Shown here: piece after piece, positions 14,386-22,398 of the stretch
Position numbering within the stretch: position 1 is the first letter of the stretch
Layout: each line of letters opens with the position of its first letter
Program-made: the position numbers and the translations under genes
The notes under the pieces: generated by a model
What the model was told of the DNA's origin: nothing
Database searches by the model: none
The model's input: the letters and a program-made list of their open reading frames with translations, nothing else
Assembly (NCBI GenBank): GCA_966112835.1
Contig: CBHWEI010000019.1
Span: forward strand, 1 to 26,521
Direction: 5' to 3'
Length of the DNA stretch: 26,521 nt
Source: UBA668 sp966112835
GTDB taxonomy: Bacteria > Actinomycetota > Acidimicrobiia > Acidimicrobiales > Ilumatobacteraceae

Positions 14386-15167
14386 TGCAGCACCCGCTCG
14401 TAGACCCGCAGGCCGTCGGGCAGGCGGTGGAAGCCGACCCGTTCGTACAGCGCGAGGGCGGCATCGTTCGTGGTGGGCGTGTTCACCAGGGCGCGCTGCA
14501 CGCGCCACCTGGCCAGCCACCGCAGCGAGTCGTGCACCAACGCCAGGCCCAGGCCCTCACGATGGCGGTCGGGCTGCACCGCCAGCCGCTGCAGGAAACC
14601 CAGGCGGCTGTCGCGACCGGTGATGGCGTAGGCGACCACCGACTCGACGTCGGCCCCGGCCGGACCGCCCGTGTCGATGACGGCGCGTGCTCGATGGCGC
14701 GGCGTCGCGGTGCGTACGTCGTGCACCGCTGCGGCGTCGAGCGACCACCGCGGCCCGAACGCGGCGCGGTCCACGGCGGCAGCCGCAGGGTCGCTGCCCA
14801 CGAGCAGGCGGCTGGTGCGCCGCGACGGTGCGGGCACGTCGCCGACGTCATCGTGCTGCAGGAGCACCAACTGCTGGATGACCGAGAAGCCGTGGCTCTC
14901 CACGCGGGCGCTGGCCGCGGCGGCGAGCGCGCTGGTGCGCACCGCGGTGAAGCCGCGCCGGCCCAGTTCGTCGCACCAGCGGGTGAGGTCGTCGTGCGAG
15001 GGCGGACGGTTCTGCTGGTACATCACCAGCTGCGCCACGTGTGGCTCGCCGGGCCAGCAACGGGCCCGGCCGTTCACCTGGGCGCCGCGCAGCACCAGGC
15101 CGTCGGGAGGAAGCACGACGGGCGCGGGGGTGTCGCCCTCCGGGCGCCGGTCGGCCTCGTGCATCAT
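14382..15167 (-). CDS. GNAT family N-acetyltransferase
   Basis: The product is 261 aa. The C-terminal GNAT fold is clear: LGFLQRLAVQPDRHREGLGLALVHDSL holds the acetyl-CoA-binding R/Q-x-x-G-x-G/A segment, and TPTTNDAALALYERVGF is the usual N-x-x-A-x-x-L-Y-x-x-x-G-F motif. The N-terminal half (about residues 1-120) is a less conserved acetyltransferase-like region. The substrate is unknown. Of two adjacent ATGs, 15167 is taken; TACCGT at 15181-15176 (minus strand) lies 8 nt before it and suggests a leaderless mRNA. It heads the leftward cluster and couples to the DUF6049-like gene by GTGA overlap. Confidence 0.85.
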   Translation of the reverse strand: MMHEADRRPEGDTPAPVVLPPDGLVLRGAQVNGRARCWPGEPHVAQLVMYQQNRPPSHDDLTRWCDELGRRGFTAVRTSALAAAASARVESHGFSVIQQLVLLQHDDVGDVPAPSRRTSRLLVGSDPAAAAVDRAAFGPRWSLDAAAVHDVRTATPRHRARAVIDTGGPAGADVESVVAYAITGRDSRLGFLQRLAVQPDRHREGLGLALVHDSLRWLARWRVQRALVNTPTTNDAALALYERVGFHRLPDGLRVYERVLQ

Positions 15168-15175
15168 CTCTGCGA

Positions 15176-15181
15176 ACGGTA
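15176..15181 (-). promoter_or_regulatory. -10 box of the GNAT-led operon (leaderless type)
   Basis: TACCGT on the minus strand is followed by 8 nt and then ATGATG. No Shine-Dalgarno sequence fits at proper spacing, so a leaderless transcript is likely. Confidence 0.45.
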
Positions 15182-15258
15182 GCGGGCGCCGCGCTCGTGC
15201 AACAGGCGCGTTGCGGCGGGCCCGCCGACCCAGGAGGGAGCAGCCGAAGCGAAGCGGA

Positions 15259-15297
15259 GGCCAGTCCCGACCATTCGGCGCGGCCAGTCCCGACCAT
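15259..15297. repeat. 16-nt direct repeat in a divergent promoter region
   Basis: GGCCAGTCCCGACCAT occurs at 15259-15274 and again at 15282-15297, 23 nt apart. It lies between the divergent acetyltransferase and deacetylase genes. The rest of the 188-nt gap shows only the two -10 boxes. A paired operator or a fragment of a dispersed intergenic repeat are both possible. Confidence 0.8.
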
Positions 15298-15342
15298 GGA
15301 GGTGGGCGGGCAAGCGGGTGTGCTGCGGCCATGGGGGCGCGT

Positions 15343-15348
15343 TAGCGT
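15343..15348 (+). promoter_or_regulatory. -10 box of the deacetylase-pcnA operon (leaderless type)
   Basis: TAGCGT is followed by 7 nt and then the GTG start at 15356. There is no Shine-Dalgarno sequence in between, so transcription should begin at or next to the start codon. Confidence 0.45.
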
Positions 15349-15355
15349 CGTCGGC

Positions 15356-16372
15356 GTGACCGTGCTGTTCGCCACCCATGCCGCGTACCTGGACCATCTG
15401 GCCGGGCCACGTCACCCCGAGCGTCCCGAGCGGCTCAGCGCGGTGCTGAACGGTGCCACGAAGGCCGGCCTGGCCGACGCGCTCATCGCGGTCGACCCGG
15501 TGGCGGCCACGCGTGAGGATCTCGAGCGGGTGCATCCGGCCCGCTACCTCGACCGCATCGAGGGCATCAGCCTGCTCGGTGGCGGCCGTCTGGACCCCGA
15601 CACGTACGCCAGCGCGGGATCGTGGAACGCGGCGGTGCTGGCGGCCGGCGCGGGGCTCACCGCGGTGCGGGCCCTGCAGGAGGGGCGTGGCGAGTCGGCG
15701 TTCTGCGCCGTGCGCCCGCCCGGGCACCACGCCACCATGACCGAGTCGATGGGCTTCTGCTTCGTCAACAACGTCGCGGTGGTCGCCGCATCGTTGGCGG
15801 CGCAGGGCGAGCGCGTGCTGGTGTTCGACTACGACGCGCACCATGGCAACGGCACCAACGACATCTTCTACGCCGACCCGCGGGTGCTGTTCGTGAGCAT
15901 CCACCAGTGGCCGCTGTACCCGGGCACTGGCCGGCACGACGAGGTGGGCGAGGACGAGGGCCGTGGGTTCACCATGAACATCCCCGTCCCCGCCGGCGCG
16001 ACCGGCGACGTCTACCTGCACGCCTTCGACCACTTGGTGGCGCCGCGGGTCGATGCGTTCGCACCCACGTGGGTCATCGTCTCGGCGGGCTTCGACGCGC
16101 ACCGCGCCGACCCCATCACCGAACTGGGCCTGGCCGCCGGCGACTACGGCCCGCTCACCCGCCGCGTGCTGTCGCTGGTTCCGGCAGGGCGCCGCCTGGT
16201 GATGCTGGAGGGCGGCTACGACCTCGACGCGCTGGCCAACAGCGCGGCCACGGTGCTGCGCGAGATGGCCGACGTGCAGGGCGACCCCATCGAGCCCACC
16301 ACGTCGGGCGGCCCGGGCATGGTGGCCGTCGACCACATGCGCGAGTTCTGGGAACGCGAAGGGCTGCTGTGA
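15356..16372 (+). CDS. Histone-deacetylase-family (AcuC/HDAC class II-like) deacetylase
   Basis: The product is 338 aa, a zinc amidohydrolase likely to deacetylate acetyl-lysine or acetylpolyamine substrates. Family blocks are HPERPERL (20-27), RPPGHHA with the catalytic His pair (120-126), GFCFVNNVAVVA (133-144), VFDYDAHHGNGT with zinc ligands Asp160 and His162 (156-167), VSAGFDAHRADP with a further Asp, and LEGGYDL. GTG at 15356 is taken because the protein then begins just before the conserved H-x-x-Y-L-D-H segment and a -10 box lies 7 nt upstream. The stop overlaps the pcnA start as GTGA. Confidence 0.93.
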   Translation: MTVLFATHAAYLDHLAGPRHPERPERLSAVLNGATKAGLADALIAVDPVAATREDLERVHPARYLDRIEGISLLGGGRLDPDTYASAGSWNAAVLAAGAGLTAVRALQEGRGESAFCAVRPPGHHATMTESMGFCFVNNVAVVAASLAAQGERVLVFDYDAHHGNGTNDIFYADPRVLFVSIHQWPLYPGTGRHDEVGEDEGRGFTMNIPVPAGATGDVYLHAFDHLVAPRVDAFAPTWVIVSAGFDAHRADPITELGLAAGDYGPLTRRVLSLVPAGRRLVMLEGGYDLDALANSAATVLREMADVQGDPIEPTTSGGPGMVAVDHMREFWEREGLL

Positions 16373-17793
16373 TCCCTCCCCGGTTCCAGCCGGTGCTCGA
16401 CGAACTCGCCCCGCTCACCGACCGCTTCCGCGCCGCCGGCCATCGGCTGTACCTGGTGGGCGGGAGCGTTCGCGACCTGTTGGCCGGCGCCGACACGGCC
16501 ACCATCGACTACGACTTCACCACCGACGCCCGCCCCGATGCCATCAAGAAGGCGTTGAAGGGCTGGGCCGACGCGGTGTGGACCCAGGGCGAACGGTTCG
16601 GCACCATCGGCGCCAAGCGCGACGAGCGCACCTACGAGATCACCACCCACCGCGCCGAGGCGTACCACGAGGATTCGCGCAAGCCCGACGTGGAGTTCAG
16701 TGACCGCGTGGAGGCCGACCTGTCGCGCCGCGACTTCACCATCAACGCGATGGCGCTGGAGTTGACGGCCGACACGCCCACGCTGGTCGACCCCTACGAC
16801 GGCGCTGCCGACCTGATGACGCGCACGCTGCGCACGCCGCTGGCACCCGAGGTGAGCTTCAGCGACGACCCGTTGCGCATGCTGCGCGCGGCGCGGTTCG
16901 TCGCCCGGTTCAACGCCACGCCGGCACCCGAACTGGTCGACGCGGTGCGTGAAATGCACGGGCGGCTGTCCATCGTGTCGGCCGAGCGCATCCGCGACGA
17001 GCTCGACAAGCTCATCACCCTGCCCAGCCCCACCGCCGGCCTGTGGTTCGCCATCGACACCGGCCTGGCCGACGAGTTCCTGCCCGAGCTGCCGGCCATG
17101 CGGCTGGAGCAGGACCCCATCCACCAGCACAAGGACGTGTTGACGCACACCCTCGCGGTCGTCGAGAACGTGCGCCCGCCCGAGGAGCAGCCCGAGGGCC
17201 GTCCGCCCTTCGACTTCCGCCGGGTGCGCCTGGCCGCGTTGTTCCACGACGTCGGCAAGCCGCGCACGCGCGGCTACCAGAAGGGCAAGGGCGTCACCTT
17301 CCACCACCACGACGCGGTGGGCGCGCGCATGACCCGCAAGCGGCTCGAGGCGCTGCGCTACAGCAACGACGACATCGAGGCCATCGTCGAGCTTGTGGCG
17401 CTGCACCTGCGCTTCCACACCTACTCCATGGGCTGGACCGATTCGGCGGTGCGTCGCTACGTGCGCGACGCCGGGCCGTTGCTGCACGAGCTGAACGTGC
17501 TCACCCGCTGCGACTGCACCACGCGCAACGAGCGCAAGGCGTTGCAGTTGTCGCGCCGCATGGACGACCTGGAGGTGCGCATCGGCGAGTTGGCGGCCAA
17601 GGAGGAGCTGGCCGCCATCCGCCCCGAACTGGACGGCACGCAGGTGATGACGCTGCTGGATCTGCCGCCCGGCCCGGCGGTGGGCAAGGCCCTGGCCTTC
17701 CTGCTCGAGGTCCGCCTGGACGAGGGGCTGCTGGGCGACGAGGAAATTCAACGCCGTCTGAAGATTTGGTGGCGGAACGAGCACGCTCCGTAG
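16369..17793 (+). CDS. pcnA: CCA tRNA nucleotidyltransferase / polyA polymerase family with HD domain
   Basis: This 474-aa enzyme is expected to add or repair the 3' CCA of tRNA. The nucleotidyltransferase head has YLVGGSVRDLL (28-38) and the metal-binding DYDFTTDA (47-54), followed by RRDFTINAMA (120-129) and DPLRMLRAARFVARF (167-181). The HD domain lies around residues 258-330: THTLAVVENV, LFHDVGKPRTR (His293, Asp294) and FHHHDAVGA. Domain order and position match actinobacterial PcnA next to the murJ/sigM block. The GTG start overlaps the deacetylase stop by 4 nt, so the two are probably one transcript. A promoter for the next gene overlaps its stop codon. Confidence 0.94.
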   Translation: MIPPRFQPVLDELAPLTDRFRAAGHRLYLVGGSVRDLLAGADTATIDYDFTTDARPDAIKKALKGWADAVWTQGERFGTIGAKRDERTYEITTHRAEAYHEDSRKPDVEFSDRVEADLSRRDFTINAMALELTADTPTLVDPYDGAADLMTRTLRTPLAPEVSFSDDPLRMLRAARFVARFNATPAPELVDAVREMHGRLSIVSAERIRDELDKLITLPSPTAGLWFAIDTGLADEFLPELPAMRLEQDPIHQHKDVLTHTLAVVENVRPPEEQPEGRPPFDFRRVRLAALFHDVGKPRTRGYQKGKGVTFHHHDAVGARMTRKRLEALRYSNDDIEAIVELVALHLRFHTYSMGWTDSAVRRYVRDAGPLLHELNVLTRCDCTTRNERKALQLSRRMDDLEVRIGELAAKEELAAIRPELDGTQVMTLLDLPPGPAVGKALAFLLEVRLDEGLLGDEEIQRRLKIWWRNEHAP

Positions 17794-17799
17794 TAAACT
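17794..17799 (+). promoter_or_regulatory. Candidate -10 box of the c-di-GMP gene
   Basis: TAAACT directly follows the pcnA TAG stop (17791-17793). A start about 7 nt downstream would give a leader of about 25 nt. No convincing -35 at 16-18 nt spacing was found. Confidence 0.4.
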
Positions 17800-17830
17800 C
17801 GGCGCGATCAGCGGGAATGACCACAAGATC

Positions 17831-20800
17831 GTGCGCGGGCGGATCGGGCGGTGGCTCATGGGCGGAGGCGAACGCCGAACACAGCGGAGCACGTGGGTCC
17901 GCTCTGTCGCGCTCGCTCGCCGGTTTGCCGGCATCAACGCCGCGATCGTCGCGTTCATGCTGGTCGTGGCGTTCACCACGCAACTCGAGGGCGGCGACGA
18001 CTGGGAGCGCTGGACCCACCTGGTGCTGCTCGCGCTGGCGCTGTTCGGCACCTACGTCATGTGGCGGTGGAGCCGCCAGGAGACCGGTTACTGGACTCCC
18101 CTGATCGTCGCCTTCGGCGGCCTGTCCGTGGCCCAGCTGCTGCTCGGCCTGGGTGTGGGCACCGGGGCCCACGTCAGCGCGGTCACGCTGTCGGACCTGT
18201 GGATCGCGGTGTGGGGCGTCGGCCTGGCCGTGTTCCTGGCTCGGCGCCTGCTGCAGACCGACCGGATGAACGCTCTGGTGCACCTGCTCGACGCAGCGGT
18301 CATCACCCTGGCCCTCACCCTCGTGTTGTGGGAGCAGGTCATCGCGCCCCGACTGGTCGACACGTCGTCGCTCTCGATCGCCCATCAGGTGGTGATCGTC
18401 GTGGTGCCGGCCGTCGACCTGTTCGTCACGTCGATCATCCTCCTGCACCTGCTGGTGGACCGGTCGCCCGCCCGTGTCGGCTGGTTCCTGGCCAGCGTGT
18501 GCTTCGTCGTCGGTGACGTGGCCCAGAGCGCGGCGGCCGGTTCCGACTCGTCGCGGTGGCTGGCGGTGTCGGCTCCCATGTGGATCCTGGGCCTGAGCGG
18601 CGTGGTCGTCTCGGCCGGCCTGCCCGCCGGAGCCCGGCTGGCGTCGCGCCGGCCCAGCATCTCGCGGCTCATCATCGTCAACGCGTTCGTGGTGCTCGCG
18701 CTGTGGACGGCCACCTGGCACTACATCCTGCACAGCCGGCCGGCGACGGTCACCTCGGTGGTCATCGGTCTGGTGGCGGGTGTGGTGTGGGGCGCCGAGC
18801 ACATCGCCACGTTCCGCCAGTCGGCGCAGTGGGCCGACCAGCTCAGCGAGAACATCGTCCAGCTCGAGTCGGCGCACGAAGAGTTGCGCGCCCTGCTCGA
18901 CGACCTGCCCGAGGCCGTGGTGGTGCTGAACAGCAAGGGCCGGGTGCGCGAGGCGAACGCGCACGCGCTGGCCCTCACCGAGCGCACCCGCGAGCAGTTG
19001 CTGGGCAGCACCTTCGCCAGCCTGTTCCGCGAGTCCGAGCGGGCGCAGATGATCGAGCTGTGGCGTCGCCTGCGGTCGGGTGGCTCGTTGTCGCCGCCCA
19101 CCTTCACCCTCGACCGCGCCGACGGCAGCGAGGTGCTGCTCGAGGCCGACGCCAATGTGCCGGTGCTCGACCCGGACCGCGTGGTGGTGGCGTTGCGCAA
19201 CGTCACCGAACGCGTCGCCGAGGCACGCCGCCTGGAGAGGGCCCGCGAGCGTTTCCGGCTGGCGTTCCACAACGCACCCACGGGCATGGCCCTCATCGCC
19301 GTCGCCGACGGCACGCTCATCGACGTCAACGACTCGTTGGTCGAGATGCTCGGCCGCACCCGCTACGAGCTGGTCGGCAGTCACATCGACGACATCACGC
19401 ACCCGCTGGAACGCGACCGCAGCGCGCAACTGCTGGAGGAAGCGGTGCTGCAGCGCACCGAGGGCTACCGCACCGAGCAGCGGTTCCTGCGCGGCGACGG
19501 CGCCACGGTGTGGGCGCGTACCTGGGTGTCGGTCATGGCCGACGAGGGCGACTCGCTGGCCATCGCCCACATCGAGGACGTCACCGAGCAGCGCCAGACG
19601 GCCGAGCAGATGGAATGGGCCGCCACGCACGACGGCCTCACCGGCCTGCCCAACCGGTTCCGCTTCCTCGAACGCCTCGGCCTGTACATCGACAAGGCGG
19701 CGCCGGGCTCCATCGCCGTGCTGTTCATCGACCTCGACAACTTCAAGGTCATCAACGACAGCCTCGGCCACGACGCCGGCGACCAACTGCTGCGCGCCAT
19801 GAGCGACCGGTTGCGCACCGTCGTGCGCGACCGCGACCTGCTCGGCCGGTTCGGCGGCGACGAGTTCATCGTCATGCTGCGCGACATCAGCGGTAATTAC
19901 GACCCGTTCGACGTGGCCGAGCGCCTGCGCGCCGAGATCGCCAAGCCGGTGCTGGTCGACGGCGCCGAACTGTTCGTCACCGCGAGCATCGGCATCACCA
20001 TCTCCGACCGCGAGGGCATCACCACCAGCGAGATGTTGCGCGACGCCGATGCGGCCATGTACCGCGCCAAGGCCCGCGGCCGCGACTGCGTGGAGGTGTT
20101 CTCGCCCGGCAGCCACGACGCCACCGTGCTCACCCTGCGCACCACGAACGAGCTGCGCCGTGGCCTGGAGCGCGGCGAGATCGTGCCCTACTACCAACCC
20201 ATCGTGCAGCTCGACAACGGCCACCTGGTGGGGTTCGAGGTGCTGGCCCGTTGGCGCCACCCGGACCGTGGCCTGCTTGGCCCCGACCAGTTCCTGCCCA
20301 TGGCGGAGGAGACCGGCCTGATCGGCGACGTCGGCTTCGCCGTGCTGCGCTCGTCGCTCGCCCAGCTGGGCCGGTGGCGCAACAGCACGCAGCGGTTCAG
20401 CGACCTGTCGTTGAACGTGAACCTCAGCGTGCGCCAGTTGGCCGGCCTGAACCTGGTCGACATGGTCAGCGAGGCGTTGGCCGAGGCCGGCGTGTCGGCC
20501 GGTGCGCTGTGGTTGGAGCTCACCGAGACGGCGCTGATGAGCGACGTGAAGCAGGCCACGATCACCCTCCGCGAGTTGCGCAGCCTGGGCCTGCACCTGT
20601 CGGTCGACGACTTCGGCACCGGCTACTCGTCGCTCACCTACCTGAAGCGGTTCCCGGTCGAGAGCATCAAGATCGACCGGTCGTTCGTGAACGGCCTGTG
20701 CATCAACGACGAGGACTCCACCATCGTCGAGGCGGTCGTGAACCTGGGCCACTCACTGGGGCTCTCGGTGGTGGCCGAGGGTGTGGAGACGCCGTTGCAG

Positions 20801-20902
20801 TTGGCTCGCTTGCGTGAGATCCGCTGCGACCACGGCCAGGGCTACCTGTTCGGCCGACCGCGACCCGCCGAGCTCATCGAGAGCGAGTACGCGCTCAGCT
20901 GA
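17831..20902 (+). CDS. Membrane PAS-PAS-GGDEF-EAL c-di-GMP turnover protein
   Basis: The product is 1023 aa. About eight or more membrane helices (residues 33-320) form a sensor module of unrecognised type. Two PAS domains follow, at about 350-460 and 470-590. The diguanylate cyclase domain (about 595-760) has DGLTGLPNR, IDLDNFK and an intact GGDEF at 675-679, with an RxxD inhibitory site (666-669) at the correct five-residue spacing. The EAL domain (about 770-1020) reads EVL at 803-805 and keeps NVNLS, ELTE, DDFGTG, KIDRSF, AEGVE and GYLFG. Both activities are possible by sequence. GTG at 17831 is the only reasonable start. It is probably a single-gene unit and faces the methyltransferase gene. 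Confidence 0.95.
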   Translation: MRGRIGRWLMGGGERRTQRSTWVRSVALARRFAGINAAIVAFMLVVAFTTQLEGGDDWERWTHLVLLALALFGTYVMWRWSRQETGYWTPLIVAFGGLSVAQLLLGLGVGTGAHVSAVTLSDLWIAVWGVGLAVFLARRLLQTDRMNALVHLLDAAVITLALTLVLWEQVIAPRLVDTSSLSIAHQVVIVVVPAVDLFVTSIILLHLLVDRSPARVGWFLASVCFVVGDVAQSAAAGSDSSRWLAVSAPMWILGLSGVVVSAGLPAGARLASRRPSISRLIIVNAFVVLALWTATWHYILHSRPATVTSVVIGLVAGVVWGAEHIATFRQSAQWADQLSENIVQLESAHEELRALLDDLPEAVVVLNSKGRVREANAHALALTERTREQLLGSTFASLFRESERAQMIELWRRLRSGGSLSPPTFTLDRADGSEVLLEADANVPVLDPDRVVVALRNVTERVAEARRLERARERFRLAFHNAPTGMALIAVADGTLIDVNDSLVEMLGRTRYELVGSHIDDITHPLERDRSAQLLEEAVLQRTEGYRTEQRFLRGDGATVWARTWVSVMADEGDSLAIAHIEDVTEQRQTAEQMEWAATHDGLTGLPNRFRFLERLGLYIDKAAPGSIAVLFIDLDNFKVINDSLGHDAGDQLLRAMSDRLRTVVRDRDLLGRFGGDEFIVMLRDISGNYDPFDVAERLRAEIAKPVLVDGAELFVTASIGITISDREGITTSEMLRDADAAMYRAKARGRDCVEVFSPGSHDATVLTLRTTNELRRGLERGEIVPYYQPIVQLDNGHLVGFEVLARWRHPDRGLLGPDQFLPMAEETGLIGDVGFAVLRSSLAQLGRWRNSTQRFSDLSLNVNLSVRQLAGLNLVDMVSEALAEAGVSAGALWLELTETALMSDVKQATITLRELRSLGLHLSVDDFGTGYSSLTYLKRFPVESIKIDRSFVNGLCINDEDSTIVEAVVNLGHSLGLSVVAEGVETPLQLARLREIRCDHGQGYLFGRPRPAELIESEYALS

Positions 20903-20925
20903 CGCCGTGGGCGTCGGGGCGTCAG
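20899..20925. terminator. Bidirectional hairpin spanning two facing stop codons
   Basis: CTGACGCC (20899-20906) pairs perfectly with GGCGTCAG (20918-20925) across an 11-nt loop. The left arm contains the TGA of the c-di-GMP gene and the right arm the stop of the methyltransferase gene. No U-tract follows. Confidence 0.6.
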
Positions 20926-21503
20926 ACGCCCTGTTTGCGGGCCCGCACCACCAGCACCGACGGGGTGATGGGGTCGCGGCTGCGCCGGTCGTTCAGCTCG
21001 AACATCATGTCGATGCGGAAGTTGCTGCGGTCGAACGCCAGGTACATCTCGCTGAACGTGCGGCTGTTCGCGCCGTACACGTACTGCAGGCTGTGATCGA
21101 GGGCGAACATGGCCGCCACCGGGTGGGGCATGGCCACGATGAACGGCGTGCCCGGCTTCAGCACGCGGTGTACCTGGCGCAGCAGGCGGGGCAGGTCGTC
21201 GACGCCGGCGAGCGAGTGCGAGGCGACCACCAGGTCGACCGATCCGCTGGTGGCGAAGCCCAGGTCGGCCAGGTCGCCCTGATGGCACTCGACGCGCACT
21301 TCGTGCCGCTCGGCGGTGGCGCGGAGCGCGGTGATGGCCTGCGGGTCGGGGTCGAGCGCGATGGCCTTGGCGCCCTGCTGGGCCATGAGGATGGCGTTCG
21401 GGCTGGGCGCGATGCCCAGTTCGATGACGCGCTTGCCGGCCAGGTCGCCACACAGGCGCAGCTCCGACTCGTCGGAGACGTTCGCGCCGTACCAGATGCT
21501 CAT
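20922..21503 (-). CDS. Class I SAM-dependent methyltransferase, substrate unknown
   Basis: The product is 193 aa from ATG 21503. The fold is indicated by KRVIELGIAPSPNAILMAQQGAKAIALDPDP (motifs I and II in order, quoted in parts: RVIELG, GAKAIALDPDP), then VDLVVASHSLAGVDDLPRLL and the motif-III-like RVLKPGTPFIVAMPHP. Motif I is unusual: the glycine-rich loop is IAPSPN in place of CGTG. A GTG two codons earlier is possible. CACACT on the minus strand 7 nt before the ATG suggests a leaderless mRNA. It diverges from the DUF5318 gene. What it methylates cannot be told from sequence. Confidence 0.82.
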   Translation of the reverse strand: MSIWYGANVSDESELRLCGDLAGKRVIELGIAPSPNAILMAQQGAKAIALDPDPQAITALRATAERHEVRVECHQGDLADLGFATSGSVDLVVASHSLAGVDDLPRLLRQVHRVLKPGTPFIVAMPHPVAAMFALDHSLQYVYGANSRTFSEMYLAFDRSNFRIDMMFELNDRRSRDPITPSVLVVRARKQGV

Positions 21504-21510
21504 GCCCACC

Positions 21511-21516
21511 AGTGTG
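21511..21516 (-). promoter_or_regulatory. Candidate -10 box of the methyltransferase (leaderless type)
   Basis: CACACT on the minus strand, keeping the conserved A2 and T6, is separated from the ATG by 7 nt. Confidence 0.3.
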
Positions 21517-21563
21517 GCCCGCGGATCACCCTGCCCGGTGGATCACGTTCCGGCAGTGCGGGG

Positions 21564-21569
21564 TAGCGT
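21564..21569 (+). promoter_or_regulatory. -10 box of the DUF5318-led operon (leaderless type)
   Basis: TAGCGT, identical to the deacetylase -10 box, is followed by 8 nt and the ATG at 21578. Confidence 0.45.
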
Positions 21570-21577
21570 GTGGTGCC

Positions 21578-21982
21578 ATGACGTTCGGCGTCGGAGCACT
21601 GCGTGGGCATGGAGCCGTGGTCGATCATCGACTGTCGCGCCGCCATCTCATCAACGAGTTCCGCCGGGGTCGCCTCCGCCAGGATCAGGTGTGCGACGCG
21701 CACCCCGAGCTCATCCGCGCGGCACGCAACGTCGGCTCGGCGGCCACCATCGCCTGCCCCATCTGCGAGCTGCCCGAACTGAAGCTGGTCACCTATGTGT
21801 TCGGTCCGCGGCTGCCCTCGCACGGGCGCTGCGTGTCCACCGCCAAGGAGCTCGCCCAGCTGAACGCCCGCCCCGACGAGCTCACCGCGTACGTGGTCGA
21901 GGCGTGCGTGTCGTGCCGTTGGCACCACCTGCTGCGCGTGCTGCCGGTGGGCTCGAGCCGCCGGGTGCGCAAGTCGTCATGA
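21578..21982 (+). CDS. DUF5318 family protein, putative zinc-binding
   Basis: The product is 134 aa. It begins with a basic helical part (VVDHRLSRRHLINEFRRGRL), then VCDAHPELIRAARNVG, followed by a CPICELPELKLVTYVFG block. The C-terminal VVEACVSCRWHHLLRVLPVG carries a second CxxC pair; the two pairs could bind one zinc ion. The pattern matches the actinobacterial DUF5318 family, whose M. tuberculosis member lies near ponA1 and the rpsF operon. Its function is unknown. The ATG is placed by the -10 box and by the conserved start; an earlier in-frame start would precede the promoter. The stop overlaps the next gene as ATGA. Confidence 0.85.
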   Translation: MTFGVGALRGHGAVVDHRLSRRHLINEFRRGRLRQDQVCDAHPELIRAARNVGSAATIACPICELPELKLVTYVFGPRLPSHGRCVSTAKELAQLNARPDELTAYVVEACVSCRWHHLLRVLPVGSSRRVRKSS

Positions 21983-22398
21983 GCGCCTCTGTCGACATCG
22001 ACGACGCCGCCGACACCGGCGAGGTCACCCCGCACCACCTGTTCGTCTACGGCACGCTGCGCCCGGGCGAGGTCCGTTGGCGTCACCTCGAACCGTTCGT
22101 GGTGGGCGACGGCATCGACACGACCGTCGCGGGCGACGTGTACGACACCGGGCTCGAGTACCCGGCCGCCATGTTCGGTGGCGAGCGCCGCATCATCGGC
22201 CGCGTCTACGAGCTCACCCGTCTGGACGACGCCTTGGCCCACCTCGACGAGGTGGAGGGCGCGGTACGCGGCCTGTACCACCGCGTGGTGGTGCACACCG
22301 AGAGCGGGCACGACGCCTGGGCCTACCAGTGCGGCGACGACGGCCTGCTGGTGCGGCACCTCAGCCACGGCGACTGGGCGCGGCGCGCCACGCCGTGA
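21979..22398 (+). CDS. Gamma-glutamylcyclotransferase-like (AIG2/GGCT) protein
   Basis: The product is 139 aa. The substrate-loop signature HLFVYGTLRPGEVRW is at about residues 20-34, and GRVYELTRLDDALAHLDEVEG holds the acidic residue that usually acts as catalytic base in GGCT folds. Size fits the small bacterial members. The substrate is uncertain, since many bacterial relatives act on gamma-glutamylamines or are uncharacterised. ATG at 21979 overlaps the DUF5318 stop and its own TGA overlaps the next start as GTGA, so the three genes look translationally coupled. Confidence 0.88.
   Translation: MSASVDIDDAADTGEVTPHHLFVYGTLRPGEVRWRHLEPFVVGDGIDTTVAGDVYDTGLEYPAAMFGGERRIIGRVYELTRLDDALAHLDEVEGAVRGLYHRVVVHTESGHDAWAYQCGDDGLLVRHLSHGDWARRATP

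Noticed and set aside
17501..20752. A 1083-codon minus-strand open frame antisense to the c-di-GMP gene
   Set aside because: It has no domain resemblance, is composed of His/Arg/Gln/Val-biased residues and mirrors the codon bias of the real gene on the other strand.
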